Positions 62,517 to 64,000 of a DNA stretch of 64,000 nucleotides are shown in pieces (positions within the stretch are counted from its first letter, which is position 1; each line of letters begins with the position of its first letter). The stretch spans positions 2,666,001 through 2,730,000 of the forward strand of contig NZ_CP097127.1 of assembly GCF_023330665.1 (NCBI RefSeq), in the 5' to 3' direction. A model generated the notes under the pieces. It worked only from the letters and a program-made list of their open reading frames with translations, did no database searches and had not been told where the DNA came from. The position numbers were made by a program, and so were the translations under genes. Origin of the DNA: Conexibacter sp. S30A1 (GTDB lineage: Bacteria > Actinomycetota > Thermoleophilia > Solirubrobacterales > Solirubrobacteraceae).

Positions 62517-64000
62517 TTTGGGCCTGTAGCGGCATAGCGGCGTAGCAGGTGGTGGTGGACGGGGCCGTGGCGGGCTGGTGTGGCCTGTTGGCGCGGTGTC
62601 GGGGAAGGAGCATCGGCGGCTTGCGCGAAAGCGGTTGCTGTCAACATAACCCGTCCGTCGCGGCCAAGGGGAGGCACGCTGCGCGGCTTCTCTTGGAGGC
62701 TGCCGCCGATGCTCTGCGTCCCATCTTCGCTGAACGAGCTGCTTGTCCTGTTTGAGTCGTGTTTCACCCGTCCCACGTTTGAGACGTTCCGGGGGGTGTT
62801 GGTCGGTCAGGTCTCGCAGACCTCTCTGCGGTGCGTGACCGGGATGCTGACAGGCTCAAGGCTGTCGGGGGTGTGGCATCACGCGCGTTGCCACCGGTTC
62901 TTCGCCAATGCCCGCTGGTCCGTGGACGAGCTCGGGTTACGGCTCGCCTGCCTGATCGTTGAGCGGTTCACAGAACCGGGTGCGAGCGTGCTGGTCGCGG
63001 TCGACGACACGCTCCTGAAACGCAGGGGACGCCGGATCCACGGCACCTTCTGGCATCACGACGCGACCGCCAACAGCCGCTCAGGCTCGGTCGCGTGGGG
63101 GAACAACTGGATCGTGGCCGGGATCTGTGTCAAGCTGCCGTTCCTGCAGCGCACCGTATGTTTGCCGGTCCTGTTCCGGCTCTGGCAGCCGCGGCGCGAA
63201 CAGTTCGTCAAGCAGCACAAGCCCGATCCTGAGCGGCCCGGGAAGGTCAAGCTGGCCAGGGCGATGGTCTGCCTGCTCGCCAAACGGCTGCCGGATCGCC
63301 AGATCAACGTGGTCGGTGACAGCGCCTACATCAGCCAGGCGTGGCGTGCTGCACCCAAGCGGGTGACGATCACATCGAGGCTGCGTAGCAACGCGGTGAT
63401 CTACGCCCCTGCGCCGCCGCGCACCGGCAAACGCGGCCGGCCACGCAAATGGGGCAAACAGCTTGAAAGCCTTCAACAGATCGCAGCCGACCCCGCCACC
63501 GAATGGGTAAAGACGACCGTCAGGCGCTACAGCAAAACCGAGACGCTCGAGCTGGCTGAGATCAACTGCCTGTGGGAGCCGCTCGGCGCCGAAACCCCGG
63601 TCCGTGTGATCCTCGTCAAAGACGACACCAAGCCGTGCGGCTACCAGATCGCGCTGATCACCACCGACCTTCACGCCACCGCCGCGCAGATCGTCGAACG
63701 CTACGCAGACCGCTGGCCGATCGAAGTCGCCTTCCAGGACGGCAAAGAACTGTTCGGCGTCGGTGATGCCCGCAACCGGACCGAGAAAGCCGTGCAACGG
63801 ACCGTCCCATTCCAGTTCTTGGCGATGGACCTCACGATCATCTGGTACGCGCTCTACGGACATCACCCCGACATCGTCACAGAGCATCGCGCCCGCGCCC
63901 CCTGGTATGTCTCCAAGACCACCCCATCATTCCAGGACATGCTCGCCAAGCTACGACGAGTGATCATCGCCACCCAATTTCAACCCGAACAGGCCCGAAC
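62517..64000 (+). mobile_element. IS4/IS701-like element, right end at or beyond the window edge
   Basis: It starts at the break of the Res frame with TTTGGGCCTGTAGCGG. The last 20 bases of the window read, in reverse, TTCGGGCCTGTTCGGG, which may be the other inverted repeat (shared GGGCCTGT). It carries a DDE transposase gene. The target duplication cannot be checked because the right flank is outside. Confidence 0.7.
62709..64000 (+). CDS. IS4/IS701-like DDE transposase (3' end outside window)
   Basis: 430 codons are visible with no stop. The catalytic residues appear in ASVLVAVDDTLLKRRGRR (Asp), INVVGDSAYISQAW (Asp) and YADRWPIEVAFQDGKELFGVG (Glu, with the YxxRWxIE...K context of the IS4 superfamily). 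GGAGG lies eleven bases before the ATG. TPSFQDMLAKLRRVIIATQF near the end resembles the C-terminal region, so few residues can be missing. Confidence 0.85.
   Translation, partial: MLCVPSSLNELLVLFESCFTRPTFETFRGVLVGQVSQTSLRCVTGMLTGSRLSGVWHHARCHRFFANARWSVDELGLRLACLIVERFTEPGASVLVAVDDTLLKRRGRRIHGTFWHHDATANSRSGSVAWGNNWIVAGICVKLPFLQRTVCLPVLFRLWQPRREQFVKQHKPDPERPGKVKLARAMVCLLAKRLPDRQINVVGDSAYISQAWRAAPKRVTITSRLRSNAVIYAPAPPRTGKRGRPRKWGKQLESLQQIAADPATEWVKTTVRRYSKTETLELAEINCLWEPLGAETPVRVILVKDDTKPCGYQIALITTDLHATAAQIVERYADRWPIEVAFQDGKELFGVGDARNRTEKAVQRTVPFQFLAMDLTIIWYALYGHHPDIVTEHRARAPWYVSKTTPSFQDMLAKLRRVIIATQFQPEQAR

Overview
The window is high-GC DNA from an actinobacterium. An LLM-type F420-dependent oxidoreductase, many GTG starts, IclR/PrpD/crotonase catabolic clusters and a VirD4-like coupling protein with a MobF relaxase all point that way. 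A soil lineage such as Thermoleophilia is possible, but sequence alone does not settle it. About half of the window is accessory DNA in which mobile elements sit inside other genes and inside each other.

Left part (1-11.6 kb). A glyoxylate-to-glycerate operon (hyi-glxR-gcl-glxK) is followed by an excisionase-type HTH gene and a PIN-domain gene split by an IS256-family element (8-bp target duplication). A 3' half of tRNA-Lys(CTT) with its terminator marks an old integration point. A TRIC-type channel, an M20 amidohydrolase and a Fic protein follow.

Integrated catabolic and mobilisable region (11.6-46.4 kb). A 3' half of tRNA-Ala(TGC), four 9-bp iterons and a tyrosine integrase form one end of an integrative element that extends rightward. 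Next comes a leftward seven-gene CoA-thioester operon (HMG-CoA-lyase-like protein, CoA transferase, three crotonases, ADP-forming acyl-CoA synthetase, thioesterase). A rightward block follows, in which two MmgE/PrpD-IclR modules bracket a Liv-type ABC transporter and an LLM oxidoreductase. Decayed transposases lead into transfer genes: a MobF relaxase, a VirD4/TraG-like coupling protein, HTH regulators and an XRE regulator. The relaxase and coupling-protein promoters share a GGACGTCT/GGACAACT operator family. Two copies of a 1.2-kb transposon with TGTTGA ends and 6-bp target duplications lie here. One splits an HTH gene, the other sits inside the ribozyme part of a group II intron. They encode a zinc-ribbon/HTH protein and a tiny membrane peptide but no recognisable DDE transposase.

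Right part (46.4-64 kb). Small chromosomal-type genes (MmcQ/YjbR, a stop-interrupted SRPBCC gene, GNAT) are followed by a methyltransferase gene split by a 3.7-kb IS1595-type transposon (8-bp duplication). That transposon carries a kinase-GrpB passenger fusion, itself broken by an IS982 element. Beyond a 3' half of tRNA-Met and an ISL3 element lies the most interesting locus: a tightly coupled operon of a HerA-like ATPase, a NurA-like nuclease with an inserted zinc ribbon, and a D12-class adenine methyltransferase. It converges on a type III restriction Res gene with no Mod partner in view. The Res gene has lost its N-terminal helicase part to another IS that runs off the window end. I read this as a decayed example of an uncommon restriction/defence architecture.
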